64,000 bases of DNA from Nostoc indistinguendum CM1-VF10 (GCA_019359215.1 JAHHHS010000035.1:1-64000); one strand, 5' to 3'. Positions 52,610 through 60,866 are shown, counted from the stretch's first letter. A program made the numbers and translations. The notes: generated by a model from the sequence alone, not told the origin.

Positions 52610-53152
52610 TCACAAACTGCGAATTTGGAATTTTTCAAACCTCATCTGGAAGCCATTCCCTTCAGGCGAGGCACACATCACACCAACACTTAGTGTTTCC
52701 ACTGGAGTCAAATAAGCAAGCCGCAGCATTGTGTGTTCAGTTCCATTTAGAGAGTATTCCACCTCTATTGCTGTGCCACGTCGAGTCACACGTACCCAAA
52801 TTGCAGATGGATTTTGCGGCATTGGAATAACAGACCAATCCGAGTAATTGCGTGTTACTACTGCGCTAACTTGTTGCACGCCATTGACAAATTCAATACC
52901 ACATTTCAACCAATTCAACTCATCTAAACGTACCATTAAGCCCGCTTGATCGTATAAATCCTGATATTGTCCGGTGATTTTCACTTCAGCAATAAAGTCA
53001 CCTTGAATCTTTTGATAAAAAAAGTGACCATTATCTCTAATAAAACCGTAGTGAGTTTCCCGCCAGAAATCTGTTTTTGCGCCGGAAGTGATAGCGATCA
53101 CTTCATCTTTTACTTCCCAAACAGGTGGTTCATTGTACCATTCCATTTTCAT
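52610..53152 (-). CDS. DUF1349 concanavalin-like protein inside the urease operon
   Basis: This 180-residue protein of the DUF1349 family has a jelly-roll/concanavalin-A-like fold. Motifs are KTDFWRETHYGFIRDNGHFF, GDFIAEVKITGQYQDLYDQA, GLMVRLDELNWLKCGIEF and a final CASPEGNGFQMRFEKFQI. It is a family of unknown function, sometimes called regulation of enolase 1. It is packed between ureB (2 bp) and ureC (9 bp). Both spacings imply cotranslation with urease, so a role in urease activity, assembly or sugar/urea-related metabolism is possible but unproven. It has no urease-like metal site. Confidence 0.88.
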   Translation of the reverse strand: MKMEWYNEPPVWEVKDEVIAITSGAKTDFWRETHYGFIRDNGHFFYQKIQGDFIAEVKITGQYQDLYDQAGLMVRLDELNWLKCGIEFVNGVQQVSAVVTRNYSDWSVIPMPQNPSAIWVRVTRRGTAIEVEYSLNGTEHTMLRLAYLTPVETLSVGVMCASPEGNGFQMRFEKFQIRSL

Positions 53153-53154
53153 AC

Positions 53155-53460
53155 CTACAGAGAACCGTTAATTTTAGCGTTGAAGCCGTAGACTTGGCGA
53201 GTACCCACTAAAGGGGTTAAAGTTACTTCTTTTTCGTCGCCTGGTTCAAAGCGGACTGCGGTTCCGGCTGGGATATCGAGGCGCATTCCTCGCGCTTGTT
53301 CTCTGTGAAAATTTAAGGCGGTATTAACTTCATAAAAATGATAATGGGAACCAACTTGTATGGGGCGATCGCCTGTATTTGACACTTGCAATTTTATAGT
53401 TGGACGACCAACATTTAGTTCAATTTCACCTGCTGGTGCAATGATTTCCCCTGGTATCAT
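53155..53460 (-). CDS. ureB: Urease subunit beta
   Basis: The product is 101 residues. It has the ureB signatures MIPGEIIAPAGEIELNVGRP, GDRPIQVGSHYHFYEVN and FEPGDEKEVTLTPLVGTRQV. It is the small beta subunit that shapes the (alpha-beta-gamma)3 complex. It is separated from ureA by an unrelated membrane-protein gene and an IS5 scrap, while 2 bp separate it from DUF1349 on the other side. Intact. Confidence 0.97.
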   Translation of the reverse strand: MIPGEIIAPAGEIELNVGRPTIKLQVSNTGDRPIQVGSHYHFYEVNTALNFHREQARGMRLDIPAGTAVRFEPGDEKEVTLTPLVGTRQVYGFNAKINGSL

Positions 53461-53472
53461 GAACCTATCCCA

Positions 53473-53583
53473 CTAATAATATTTTGTTAATCCAGATGTG
53501 GATTGTAGCAAGGGCTCATTAGGAAATATATCTTCAAACAACTTCCATTCCAGGTCACTTAATCCTTCAAAACGCCCAGCCAT
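53473..53583 (-). pseudogene. N-terminal scrap of an IS5-type transposase
   Basis: A 36-codon frame begins MAGRFEGLSDLEWKLFEDIF and continues with PNEP before diverging. This matches the N-terminus of IS5-family (DUF4096) transposases common in Nostoc. It ends in an unrelated sequence (LLQSTSGLTKYY). It starts 17 bp downstream of the coiled-coil gene and lies 12 bp upstream of ureB. It marks an old insertion and deletion inside the urease operon. Confidence 0.75.
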
Positions 53584-53600
53584 ACACAGATACACCCCTC

Positions 53601-54191
53601 TCATACGAGAGGTAGATTACCATATTTCGGTATTAGTGGGATAGGTTCAAGAAACTGTACTGCATAATAGCGGGAAGCGCTGTAACTATCTAGCATTGTT
53701 ATACCTTCAATTAAGTGTGTCTTTGTCATCAAAAGCTTTTTAATTTTTTCATGGCGAGGAAAAGCATCTTTTTCTATCCAAAAAGTCCATAGTTTAATTT
53801 CTGCTTCGTCTTGTAAAGGGAAAATTTTATAACCATTTTTTTCTTTTCCTTTAAGAGATTCTAAGATATATTTTTGACTTTTCTCTTCTCGTTTAAGAGA
53901 TTCTAAGGTATGTTCTTGACGGCGTATTTCTAGAAACTTTTTTACTAAATCTGTTGTATAAGTACATCTACCTTCCCAGATCAGAAAAGCGAGTGGCCCA
54001 TATAGTTCTTCTAGCTGCTGTCCAGTATATTTTAAGGATGCAGTTTTCTGCTGATTTTCTCTGTCTCTGTTACCAGACATAATGTGATTAACTATTCCGG
54101 CTACAATAGCAAAGGCAGTAGTTATGGCGGTGGTTATAATGGTTGCTGTCAAGCCAGGGTTTCCTGTATTCATTGCCTTTATGCTTGACAA
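53601..54191 (-). CDS. Single-span membrane protein with coiled coil, in the urease operon
   Basis: The product is 196 residues. A hydrophobic segment at about residues 15-38 (ATIITTAITTAFAIVAGIVNHI) anchors it. The rest is mostly helical. It has an internal near-repeat (LESLKREEKSQKYI / LESLKGKEKN) in a charged coiled-coil stretch at about 93-120, then a compact end (ITMLDSYSASRYYAVQFLEP). I do not recognise a family. It lies between ureA (76 bp) and ureB, next to an IS5 remnant, which suggests it was brought in with mobile DNA. A role in urease is not implied by sequence. Confidence 0.68.
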   Translation of the reverse strand: MSSIKAMNTGNPGLTATIITTAITTAFAIVAGIVNHIMSGNRDRENQQKTASLKYTGQQLEELYGPLAFLIWEGRCTYTTDLVKKFLEIRRQEHTLESLKREEKSQKYILESLKGKEKNGYKIFPLQDEAEIKLWTFWIEKDAFPRHEKIKKLLMTKTHLIEGITMLDSYSASRYYAVQFLEPIPLIPKYGNLPLV

Positions 54192-54267
54192 TAGTCAAGC
54201 AGTAAAATTTTAGCTAGTGCTAAATTTTATACTTTTTGGTTTCAAAATCACACAGTATTAAGTAAAT

Positions 54268-54570
54268 TTAACGAATTGGATTATGTACTGTCACTAACTT
54301 TGTACCATCAGTAAAAGTTGCTTCTACCTGCACTTCATGTACCATTTCAGGTATCCCTTCTATGACATCATCTCGCGTCAATAGAGTTGTACCGTAACTC
54401 ATTAATTCAGCTACAGTTTGCCCATCCCTTGCGCCTTCTAAAATGGCAGCAGAAATATAAGCGATCGCTTCGGGATAATTGAGTTTTAAACCTCTTCCTT
54501 TACGTCTCTCTGCTAATAAAGCAGCTGTAAAAATTAATAGCTTATCTTTTTCCTGCGGCGTAAGTTGCAT
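54268..54570 (-). CDS. ureA: Urease subunit gamma
   Basis: ATG at 54570 (MQLTPQEKDKLLIFTAALLA) gives 100 residues, the usual length. The open frame extends to 54663, but that part is repeat-derived and overlaps ureD. Family marks are LNYPEAIAYISAAILEGARD, VAELMSYGTTLLTRDDVIEG and the ending VTVHNPIR. It is part of the (alpha-beta-gamma)3 enzyme. It lies 58 bp after ureD; a dispersed repeat (CTACGAGACGCTTTGCGAAG) sits in that gap. Confidence 0.97.
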   Translation of the reverse strand: MQLTPQEKDKLLIFTAALLAERRKGRGLKLNYPEAIAYISAAILEGARDGQTVAELMSYGTTLLTRDDVIEGIPEMVHEVQVEATFTDGTKLVTVHNPIR

Positions 54571-54628
54571 TCGTACTTCCTCTTGGTGTTCTTCTCTACG
54601 AGACGCTTTGCGAAGGCGTCTTGGCGGT

Positions 54629-55465
54629 TCAAACCTGCCACACTCTTGGTATACAATTACCACGATTCAGAAAAGAAACTCGCAGCAACTGCCAAACATC
54701 AATAAACCAGTTTCTCACTTCAGATGTAGAAGAACCGCGATATCGGCACAATAATCCATGCTGTAAGCGGCTAACGCCCGTTTCACCTTCCCCATTCCAT
54801 AAATTTCGCGTTTTTTCGACAATTTCTACTGAAACTGCACCACCAATCCAAACGAGACTACCTACTATTGGTTTTCCAGCCAAACCGTGGGGGCTGTGAA
54901 AAGTTTCTTCGCTACCCCGTAACCATTGCCGATCAATCCACAATGGAACATCTTGTTGCCAAATTTCAGTGTGCGATCGCCATTCTCCTTGCAAGAATTT
55001 CTCTCCTCTAGCACTGCGACCAAATCGGGTAATTTCCCAGCCTAACCAACTGCCCCCGGTCGCTAATTCTACCCGTAAATCTTGCCGATAAATCGCGTCA
55101 TTAAATAAAATTGTCTCTTGCGGCAACCATTCTAAACAAGCGCCAGCGTCAACTTGCATCTGGATGGTTTGTCTAGCTTGTAAGCCATTGCTGCGGTATA
55201 TTTTGCTTGCAGCAGCTGTAGTGATTAAGGCTTGGGCTTGGGGTTTGAGGTGGATGTTAGAGGATAAGCGATCGCCTCCTACCATTCCCCCGGCTGTATG
55301 TAAAATGACGCTATGACAAATTTCCCCTTCTGGGTAAAATGGGCGTTGTACCTTTAGGGGCGCTTGTTGGTGATTGTAAATTAATTGGGTTGTGCCTTTG
55401 CGATCGGCATAGACTAAACTAAGTTTGCCATGCCAACCTTCTGCTACTTGCGGATTGCAGGTCAT
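54629..55465 (-). CDS. ureD: Urease accessory protein UreD
   Basis: This 278-residue accessory protein helps load nickel into urease together with UreF and UreG. Motifs are EGEICHSVILHTAGGMVGGD, ITTAAASKIYRSNG, LEWLPQETILFNDA and the C-terminal WFIDVWQLLRVSFL. It is the first gene of the local operon. The promoter is probably in the 74 bp between it and the methyltransferase. Length and motifs are complete. Confidence 0.95.
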   Translation of the reverse strand: MTCNPQVAEGWHGKLSLVYADRKGTTQLIYNHQQAPLKVQRPFYPEGEICHSVILHTAGGMVGGDRLSSNIHLKPQAQALITTAAASKIYRSNGLQARQTIQMQVDAGACLEWLPQETILFNDAIYRQDLRVELATGGSWLGWEITRFGRSARGEKFLQGEWRSHTEIWQQDVPLWIDRQWLRGSEETFHSPHGLAGKPIVGSLVWIGGAVSVEIVEKTRNLWNGEGETGVSRLQHGLLCRYRGSSTSEVRNWFIDVWQLLRVSFLNRGNCIPRVWQV

Positions 55466-55539
55466 TTATAAATTCAAGATTAAACTTCAGATACCTTATA
55501 TTTATTTAATGCATTCTCTGCTACTTTACTCGCAATTTA

Positions 55540-56318
55540 TCATTGTTTTTCGCCAAGGTGGACGCTAGTGCAATAAACCATATAGACAAAACCACTTTCA
55601 TCACAAAAGCGCTGATATAATTCTTGAAACCTATCAATAAGCTGTTCATATCCCAAGCCTTCACGCGGGAGATAAGAAACGCTCATTGCTCGTCCAATAA
55701 GTCCAGTTAAATCTAACTGTTGCCTATAAGTAAAATTATATTCACGGATGTTAATAAAATGGGGAGTTACTAACAATGGCTCTACCGACTGCATTCGAGA
55801 TTCTGCTGGATGATTATTAGATGCTTCGCGGACTATTCGGCTATATTCTGTAGTTAACGCATCTTCTTGTTCGCGGTTATTCCACACTACAGCCAAGCGT
55901 GCTGATGGTTTTAAAATGCGGTGAAATTCCAATAAAGTTGGTTCGGGATTGAACCAGTGGAAAGCTTGAAAACAAGTAATTAAATCAACTGAATTATCAG
56001 GTAGTTGAGTAAATTCTGCTGTTCCATCACGAAACTCTATCAAAGGATGTGGTTTAGCAGCTTCTCGCATCGCCGCGTTTGGTTCTATAGCTACGACATT
56101 AACCCCCCCTTCAGCTAACAATCTTGAAGCAATTCCTGTACCTGCACCAATATCTGCTACTACGAGTTGTGAATTTTCACCTAATCCTTCCAAGATAATT
56201 TAATTGCATCTGCGGGGTAACTTGGTCGATATTTTACATAATCCTCTGCTCTGTCAGAAAATCGATTGAGTGGGTTTAAGGTATGTAAGGGGGTTGTTTC
56301 AGGATTAATTTGGCTCAT
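55540..56318 (-). pseudogene. Class I SAM methyltransferase interrupted by a one-base frameshift
   Basis: The gene probably starts at ATG 56318 (MSQINPETTPLHTLNPLNRF..DYVKYRPSYPADAIKL) and then hits a stop. From 56193 a second frame continues EGLGENSQLVVADIGAGTG, the SAM-binding motif I, then ITCFQAFHWFN and PSARLAVVWNNRE. Restoring one base near 56194-56199 would give KL-x-LEGLGE without a break and a normal length of about 259 residues. It resembles UbiE/COQ5-type small-molecule methyltransferases; the substrate is unknown. The clean remaining frame suggests a recent lesion or a sequencing error. Confidence 0.8.
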
Positions 56319-56340
56319 AGGTTTTTATGGAAAAGTAGAA

Positions 56341-56370
56341 GTGCGTAGGCGTAGCCCGTCGTAGACATCG
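56341..56370. repeat. 30-bp dispersed repeat, second copy
   Basis: Identical to 43827-43856, here in noncoding DNA upstream of the frameshifted methyltransferase gene. It consists of GTGCGTAGGCGTAGCCCG followed by 12 more bases. Confidence 0.9.
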
Positions 56371-56436
56371 CTGTGGTTCAGAAAACCGATATGATAACAA
56401 TTAAACCGCTCCAAACAGTAACATCTACATACAATA

Positions 56437-56671
56437 ATGGAAAGATTGCTAAACATCCACATTGAGAAATTACCTGAAGGCGTTTATTTAGCAACAGTCC
56501 TTCCTTGAGCTTCAAGGTTTAGTAGCTCAAGGAAGGGCTGTTGCTGAAACTCTAGAAATTGCTCGTGATGTAGCGCGTAAGTTATTAGAAGAACAATCTC
56601 AGGATTAAGAACTAGATTATTTGCAACCAATAGCTGAACAATTTAACTATCCTTTAGTGTTAGGTCAGTAG
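56437..56671 (+). pseudogene. HicB-like antitoxin pseudogene
   Basis: ATG at 56437 starts MERLLNIHIEKLPEGVYLAT, typical of cyanobacterial HicB. The frame then breaks, and the rest is in another frame: LELQGLVAQGRAVAETLEIA and RDVARKLLEEQ, a stop, then LDYLQPIAEQFNYPLVLGQ. At least one frameshift and one nonsense mutation are needed to explain it. HicB neutralises HicA and represses the pair; this copy cannot do so. Confidence 0.75.
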
Positions 56672-56678
56672 TTAATTT

Positions 56679-56705
56679 ATGGGACGGTTGGCTGGGTTTA
56701 GCTAA
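56679..56705 (+). pseudogene. HicA-like toxin remnant
   Basis: Only MGRLAGFS and a stop remain. MGxLAGF is the typical start of cyanobacterial HicA, and it lies 7 bp after the HicB remnant, as expected for a hicBA pair. The remainder of the toxin is not recognisable. Confidence 0.5.
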
Positions 56706-56874
56706 AATTTAAAAGCTTCTTTTTGAACGATATCTTGAGAAATTACAGATTCTTTATTCTTTCATAATATCCTCCCGTAAAAATTGCCTAACCAAATCCT
56801 TTTCAAACCGCAAACCCGCCAAGCTAAATATTTACAAGCCTTGTCGTAATTCACCTTCCTCCTCTTCTTTTGAC

Positions 56875-56916
56875 ACAAAAAAACAGCCGCCTCCACAAAG
56901 GAAGCAGCTGTTTTAT
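56875..56916 (-). terminator. Intrinsic terminator of groESL
   Basis: AAACAGC (56881-56887) pairs with GCTGTTT (56907-56913), and further pairs follow with two mismatches inside. On the minus strand the stem is followed by a run of seven T. It starts 18 bp after the groEL stop. Confidence 0.8.
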
Positions 56917-56933
56917 GATGTAATTACAAAGTA

Positions 56934-58568
56934 TTAGTAATCGAAGTCGCCGCCACCAGCGCCAGCGCCAGCAGGAGCGCTATCCTTAGGCTCAGGCTTG
57001 TCAACTATAATACATTCGGTTGTCAACACCATACCAGCGATAGAAGCAGCGTTTTGCAAAGCAGAACGAGTCACTTTAGCAGGGTCAACAATACCAGCAG
57101 CTAACAAATCGACGAATTCGTTTGTCGCAGCGTTGTAGCCAACGTTGAAGTCTTTCTCTTTCACGCGTTCAGCGATCACAGCACCATTCTGACCGGCGTT
57201 TTCAGCAATCCGCTTCAGAGGTGCAGGTAAGGCGCGAACGACAATCAACGCACCAATCAACTCTTCATCCTTAAGATTGCTCTTTGCCCAAACTTCCAAT
57301 TCAGGAGCAAGGTGAGCCAGAGTTGTACCACCGCCAGGAACAATACCTTCTTCCACAGCAGCTTTAGTGGCGTTGATAGCGTCTTCTAGGCGCAGTTTCT
57401 TGTCTTTCATTTCGGTTTCGGTCGCTGCACCAACTTTCACCACAGCGACACCACCAGAGAGTTTAGCAAGACGCTCTTGCAGTTTCTCTTTGTCATAAGA
57501 AGATTCGGTTTCATCGATTTGACGACGAATCTGCTCGACACGAGCCTTAACAGCAACTTCGTTACCTTCGGCAACAATTGTGGTGCTGTCCTTGGTAATG
57601 GTGATGCGGCGAGCTTTACCCAGGCTATCTAGCTTGGTGTTATCTAGCTTCAGACCAGCATCTTCGGTAATTAGTTGACCGCCGGTCAAAACAGCGATGT
57701 CTTCTAACAATGCCTTGCGGCGATCGCCAAAGCCAGGAGCCTTAACAGCAGCTACGTTGAGTACACCGCGCAAACGGTTTACTACCAAGGTTGCCAAAGC
57801 TTCTTTTTCGATATCTTCAGCGATAATTACCAAAGGACGACCAGCACGAGCTACTTGCTCTAATACTGGTACAAGGTCTTGAACTAGGGCAATTTTCTTG
57901 TCAGTCAGCAGTAGGAAAGGCTCATCAAAAACCGCTTCCATCCGTTCAGCGTCGGTAGCGAAATAGGGAGAGATGTAGCCTTTGTCAAAGCGCATCCCTT
58001 CAGTGATTTCCAACTCGGTGAACATAGATTTCCCTTCTTCTAGGGAAATTACGCCTTCCTTACCCACCTTGTCCATTGCTTGGGCAATCATTTGACCGAC
58101 TTCTTCGTCATTACCAGCCGAGATCGCACCAACTTGGGCAATGGCTTTGGAATCTTCCACTGGACGGGCGTGTTCCTTGATTCTCTCTACAAGGAAATTG
58201 GTAGCTTTGTCAATCCCGCGCTTGAGCGAAATCGCGTTAGCACCAGCTGCAACGTTCCGCAAGCCTTCTTTGACGATCGCATGAGCTAAAACGGTAGCAG
58301 TTGTGGTGCCATCGCCCGCGGCATCGTTGGTCTTAGAAGCAGCTTGACGAATCAAAGCTACACCAGTGTTTTCAATGTGGTCTTCTAATTCGATTTCTTT
58401 GGCGATCGTTACACCGTCATTAACAATTTGCGGTGCGCCAAATTTCTTTTCTAGGACTACGTTACGACCTTTAGGGCCAAGGGTAACAGCTACAGCCTCA
58501 GCCAAGATGTCCATGCCTCGTTCTAAGGCGCGACGGGCGTTTTCGTTATAGATAATGCGCTTTGCCAT
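56934..58568 (-). CDS. groL: Chaperonin GroEL (GroEL1, operon copy)
   Basis: This 544-residue chaperonin forms 14-mer rings that fold proteins inside with GroES and ATP. ATP-binding motifs are TLGPKGRNVVLEKK and AAGDGTTTATVLA, with Gly-rich and catalytic Asp motifs later. The C-terminus is AGAGAGGGDFDY instead of the Gly-Gly-Met tail, as in the operon-linked GroEL1 of Nostocales. It follows groES by 121 bp of repeat-rich DNA and shares its CIRCE-controlled promoter. Confidence 0.97.
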   Translation of the reverse strand: MAKRIIYNENARRALERGMDILAEAVAVTLGPKGRNVVLEKKFGAPQIVNDGVTIAKEIELEDHIENTGVALIRQAASKTNDAAGDGTTTATVLAHAIVKEGLRNVAAGANAISLKRGIDKATNFLVERIKEHARPVEDSKAIAQVGAISAGNDEEVGQMIAQAMDKVGKEGVISLEEGKSMFTELEITEGMRFDKGYISPYFATDAERMEAVFDEPFLLLTDKKIALVQDLVPVLEQVARAGRPLVIIAEDIEKEALATLVVNRLRGVLNVAAVKAPGFGDRRKALLEDIAVLTGGQLITEDAGLKLDNTKLDSLGKARRITITKDSTTIVAEGNEVAVKARVEQIRRQIDETESSYDKEKLQERLAKLSGGVAVVKVGAATETEMKDKKLRLEDAINATKAAVEEGIVPGGGTTLAHLAPELEVWAKSNLKDEELIGALIVVRALPAPLKRIAENAGQNGAVIAERVKEKDFNVGYNAATNEFVDLLAAGIVDPAKVTRSALQNAASIAGMVLTTECIIVDKPEPKDSAPAGAGAGGGDFDY

Positions 58569-58610
58569 AGGTGTCTAAATTCCGGGAGTTAAGTCAATTT
58601 TTTCTTGAAT

Positions 58611-58686
58611 TGGGCATTGGGCATTGGGCATCGGGCATTGGGCATTGTCTTTATTTTGACATTCCCTATTCCCCATTCCCCACTCC
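58611..58686. repeat. GGGCATT tandem repeats between groES and groEL
   Basis: Five copies of the 7-bp GGGCATT/GGGCATC unit are followed by TTTATTTTGACATTCCCTATT and CCCCATTCCCC sequence that can partly pair with them. It is a Nostoc-type repeat array inside the groESL operon. Confidence 0.85.
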
Positions 58687-58689
58687 CTA

Positions 58690-59001
58690 CTAAACAACGA
58701 CTGCTAAAATATCTTTTTCAGAAAGCAGTACATATTCTTCGGTGCCGAGTTTAATATCTGTGCCAGCGTACTTAGAGTACAGCACCTTATCGCCGACTTT
58801 AATTTCCAATTCTTGACGGCTACCGTCATCGTTACGCTTGCCAGGGCCAAGAGCCACTACTTCCCCTACTTGGGGCTTTTCCTTGGCAGTATCGGGCAAA
58901 TACAGACCACCTGCGGTCTTTTCCTCAGAGGCGTTCACTTTTACGAAAACGCGATCGCTCAAAGGTTTAACTGTAGAAACGCTTAAAGATAAAGCTGCCA
59001 T
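58690..59001 (-). CDS. groS: Co-chaperonin GroES
   Basis: This 103-residue lid of the GroEL chamber has family signatures VKPLSDRVFVKVNASEEKT, GLYLPDTAKEKPQVGEVVAL and YSKYAGTDIKLGTEEYVLL. It is the first gene of the operon and is preceded by a perfect CIRCE element (59024-59050), so HrcA control is expected. The start is ATG at 59001. Confidence 0.97.
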   Translation of the reverse strand: MAALSLSVSTVKPLSDRVFVKVNASEEKTAGGLYLPDTAKEKPQVGEVVALGPGKRNDDGSRQELEIKVGDKVLYSKYAGTDIKLGTEEYVLLSEKDILAVVV

Positions 59002-59023
59002 ATTATTTCCTTCCTTTTAGAGT

Positions 59024-59050
59024 TTAGCACTCTCAACTCCTGAGTGCTAA
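59024..59050 (-). promoter_or_regulatory. CIRCE operator (HrcA-binding site)
   Basis: A perfect consensus, TTAGCACTC-N9-GAGTGCTAA, with arms at 59024-59032 and 59042-59050. It lies just upstream of groES. HrcA represses groESL through this inverted repeat and is inactivated by heat stress, as known for Synechocystis and Anabaena. Confidence 0.97.
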
Positions 59051-59078
59051 TTTACCGAAAAGTAGCATCCAATGGCAA
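59049..59078 (-). promoter_or_regulatory. Probable groESL promoter
   Basis: On the minus strand TTGCCA (59078-59073) and TAAATT (59054-59049) form a sigma-70-like -35/-10 pair 18 bp apart. The -10 touches the CIRCE arm, so bound repressor would block initiation. Confidence 0.5.
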
Positions 59079-59343
59079 GAATTCTTTGAGTACGGGTTCC
59101 CGAACTAGAAATTCATTAATATACTTAAGTATAAATGCCTAATTATTTTTACCCTTCAGGTTTTGTTCAATAAGTTACGTATATTTCTATATGGTTAAAG
59201 GAAGTCAGCAGTCAGGACTAGTGAAGGGTTTTCACAATGTCCAATGCCCAATCCCCCATTCCCTACTCAGTCAACTTTATTTGCAAAGCTTGGAAATTGT
59301 TATAGAACTGTAATCAGGGAGTCGCTCGATAAGTAACAATACA
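59051..59343. other. Divergent region upstream of groES, 293 bp
   Basis: Besides the promoter and CIRCE it contains a GTCCAATGCCCAATCCCCC repeat at about 59240-59270 and the start region of the ferredoxin-like gene. No additional gene was found. Confidence 0.5.
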
Positions 59344-59802
59344 GTGATCCAGTCTAGCCATCAAATCCCCAAAACCACTAAATCTCTAGAACATAAATCC
59401 CTGAGTAATTGTGTAGAAAGTTTAGGATTTGCAAAAACTCAGCGACACATTTTTATTGGCGCTGACCAGACAATTGCTAACTGCTGCTCAAAACGAGCTA
59501 GTTTGGAATCCGGGGAATACTTAAAAAAGTGGCTTAAAGAGTTAAAATTTGATGAGCCACAACAGAGTCATCCCATTTGCGTCTATAGAACTAAAGCCAA
59601 CTGCTTGCGCGTTTGTTGTTCTAGACCCATAATGGTGGTTTACCCTGATGGTGTCTGGTATCGCCAAGCAAGCCCGGAAGTTATTGAGCAGATCATCCAA
59701 GAACACTTAATAGGCAATGAGGTGGTACAAGAATATGCATTTTTAACCCATCCTTTGCCAGAAACTTCCTTAGTTTCTTGCGAACACCTCATAGAGGTTT
59801 AA
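59344..59802 (+). CDS. Thioredoxin-like [2Fe-2S] ferredoxin-domain protein
   Basis: The product is 152 residues. The domain begins RHIFIGADQTIANCC and carries cysteines in ANCCSKRAS, then CVYRTKANCLRVCCSRPIMV. Four of these probably hold a [2Fe-2S] cluster in a thioredoxin-like fold (Shethna/NuoE-like). The DGVWYRQASPEVIEQIIQEH end is typical. The start is GTG at 59344. It is a soluble electron carrier or redox sensor; partner unknown. It lies divergently from groES. Confidence 0.87.
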   Translation: MIQSSHQIPKTTKSLEHKSLSNCVESLGFAKTQRHIFIGADQTIANCCSKRASLESGEYLKKWLKELKFDEPQQSHPICVYRTKANCLRVCCSRPIMVVYPDGVWYRQASPEVIEQIIQEHLIGNEVVQEYAFLTHPLPETSLVSCEHLIEV

Positions 59803-60131
59803 CAACCGAAGGATATGTTATTGCAGTAAGCTTTAAGAAAGTGCGGGTTGGTTTTGAGGTAGGGTCATCTTTAAGCCAATACTTACTTGTGAGTCAGAAG
59901 GATTATTATTTAATCAGTGTTTTCTCGCCCGCCACTTTCAATGCGATATATAATAGCGCATTATAGATACTACTGCTATACGTATCCTTGCTGGACTTTT
60001 GCTATCGAGCGACTAGTCTTTTAAAGATGCTCGGCATTTTTGAGACTTCGAGACAGCAAAGGCAAGTTAAGTAGGGAAAAGGACAACACCTCCAAATAAC
60101 CCACCATAGAGGATAAATATTCAAGACTTTG
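59803..60131. other. Intergenic region, 329 bp
   Basis: No gene. A GATACTACTGC.. and GTATCC region around 59965-59990 and an AGACTTCGAGAC element occur before the response-regulator gene. The promoter of that gene should be here. Nothing more was recognised. Confidence 0.45.
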
Positions 60132-60809
60132 ATGGACCGAAGCGCGACAAGTGCCACTGCTATGAAAGAGCCCAGCATGAAAGATCACAAACGACTTCTA
60201 TTGATTGATGATGACCCTAACCTCATCTTGCTGGTGAAGGATTACTTAGAATTCCGAGGATATGAAGTTATCACCGCCGAAAATGGACGTGAAGCTCTGG
60301 AAATTTTAGAGCAAGATGTTCCAGACATGATCATCTGCGACGTGATGATGCCGGAAATGGACGGATATACTTTTGTGGAACAAGTCCGGCAAAACGAACG
60401 CACCAGCTGGATTCCGGTTCTTTTCCTTTCAGCTAAGGGACAAAGTGCAGACCGAGTTAAGGGTCTGAATAAAGGTGCTGATGTTTATATGGTCAAACCC
60501 TTTGAACCAGAAGAACTCGTAGCGCAAGTTGAATCCTCACTGAAACAAACTATCCGTTGGAAAGAACACCAAGCAAAAGGAGGCGAAAACGGTTCCCGTA
60601 TCCAGGTTCCCTTCGATGTGCAATTAACCCCAACTGAACTGAAAGTAGTCCAGTTCGTCGCTAGGGGTTTAGCTAACCGGGAAATTGCTGAAGAACTAAA
60701 TGTTAGTCAGCGCACGGTTGAAAGCCATGTGTCCAATATGTTGGGCAAAACCAATCTCCACAACCGCACTGAACTAGCGCGGTGGGCGATTGAAAATCAA
60801 ATGGCATAA
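60132..60809 (+). CDS. NarL/FixJ-family response regulator (Ycf29-like candidate)
   Basis: ATG at 60132 gives 225 residues; MKDHKRLLLIDDD at 60177 is an alternative start. The receiver has Asp70 in MIICDVMMPEMDG and the Lys in MVKPFEPEEL. The C-terminal LuxR helix-turn-helix is LTPTELKVVQFVARGLANRE and IAEELNVSQRTVESHVSNML. It is very well conserved in cyanobacteria and resembles the chloroplast-genome ycf29 regulator. Its cognate kinase is not nearby. A strong hairpin follows. Confidence 0.92.
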   Translation: MDRSATSATAMKEPSMKDHKRLLLIDDDPNLILLVKDYLEFRGYEVITAENGREALEILEQDVPDMIICDVMMPEMDGYTFVEQVRQNERTSWIPVLFLSAKGQSADRVKGLNKGADVYMVKPFEPEELVAQVESSLKQTIRWKEHQAKGGENGSRIQVPFDVQLTPTELKVVQFVARGLANREIAEELNVSQRTVESHVSNMLGKTNLHNRTELARWAIENQMA

Positions 60810-60812
60810 CCG

Positions 60813-60863
60813 ATTTTAGATTTTGGATTTTGGATTATTAATCCAAAATCCGAAATCTAAAAT
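60813..60863. terminator. 24-bp near-perfect hairpin between convergent genes
   Basis: 60813-60836 pairs with 60840-60863 with a 3-nt loop and one G-T pair; both arms consist of TTTTGGATTT-type sequence. It probably terminates both the response-regulator gene and the NIL gene. Confidence 0.7.
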
Positions 60864-60866
60864 TAA

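Noticed and set aside
59778..59966. 62-codon frame after the ferredoxin-like gene
   Set aside because: It overlaps the end of that gene out of frame and has no family signature.
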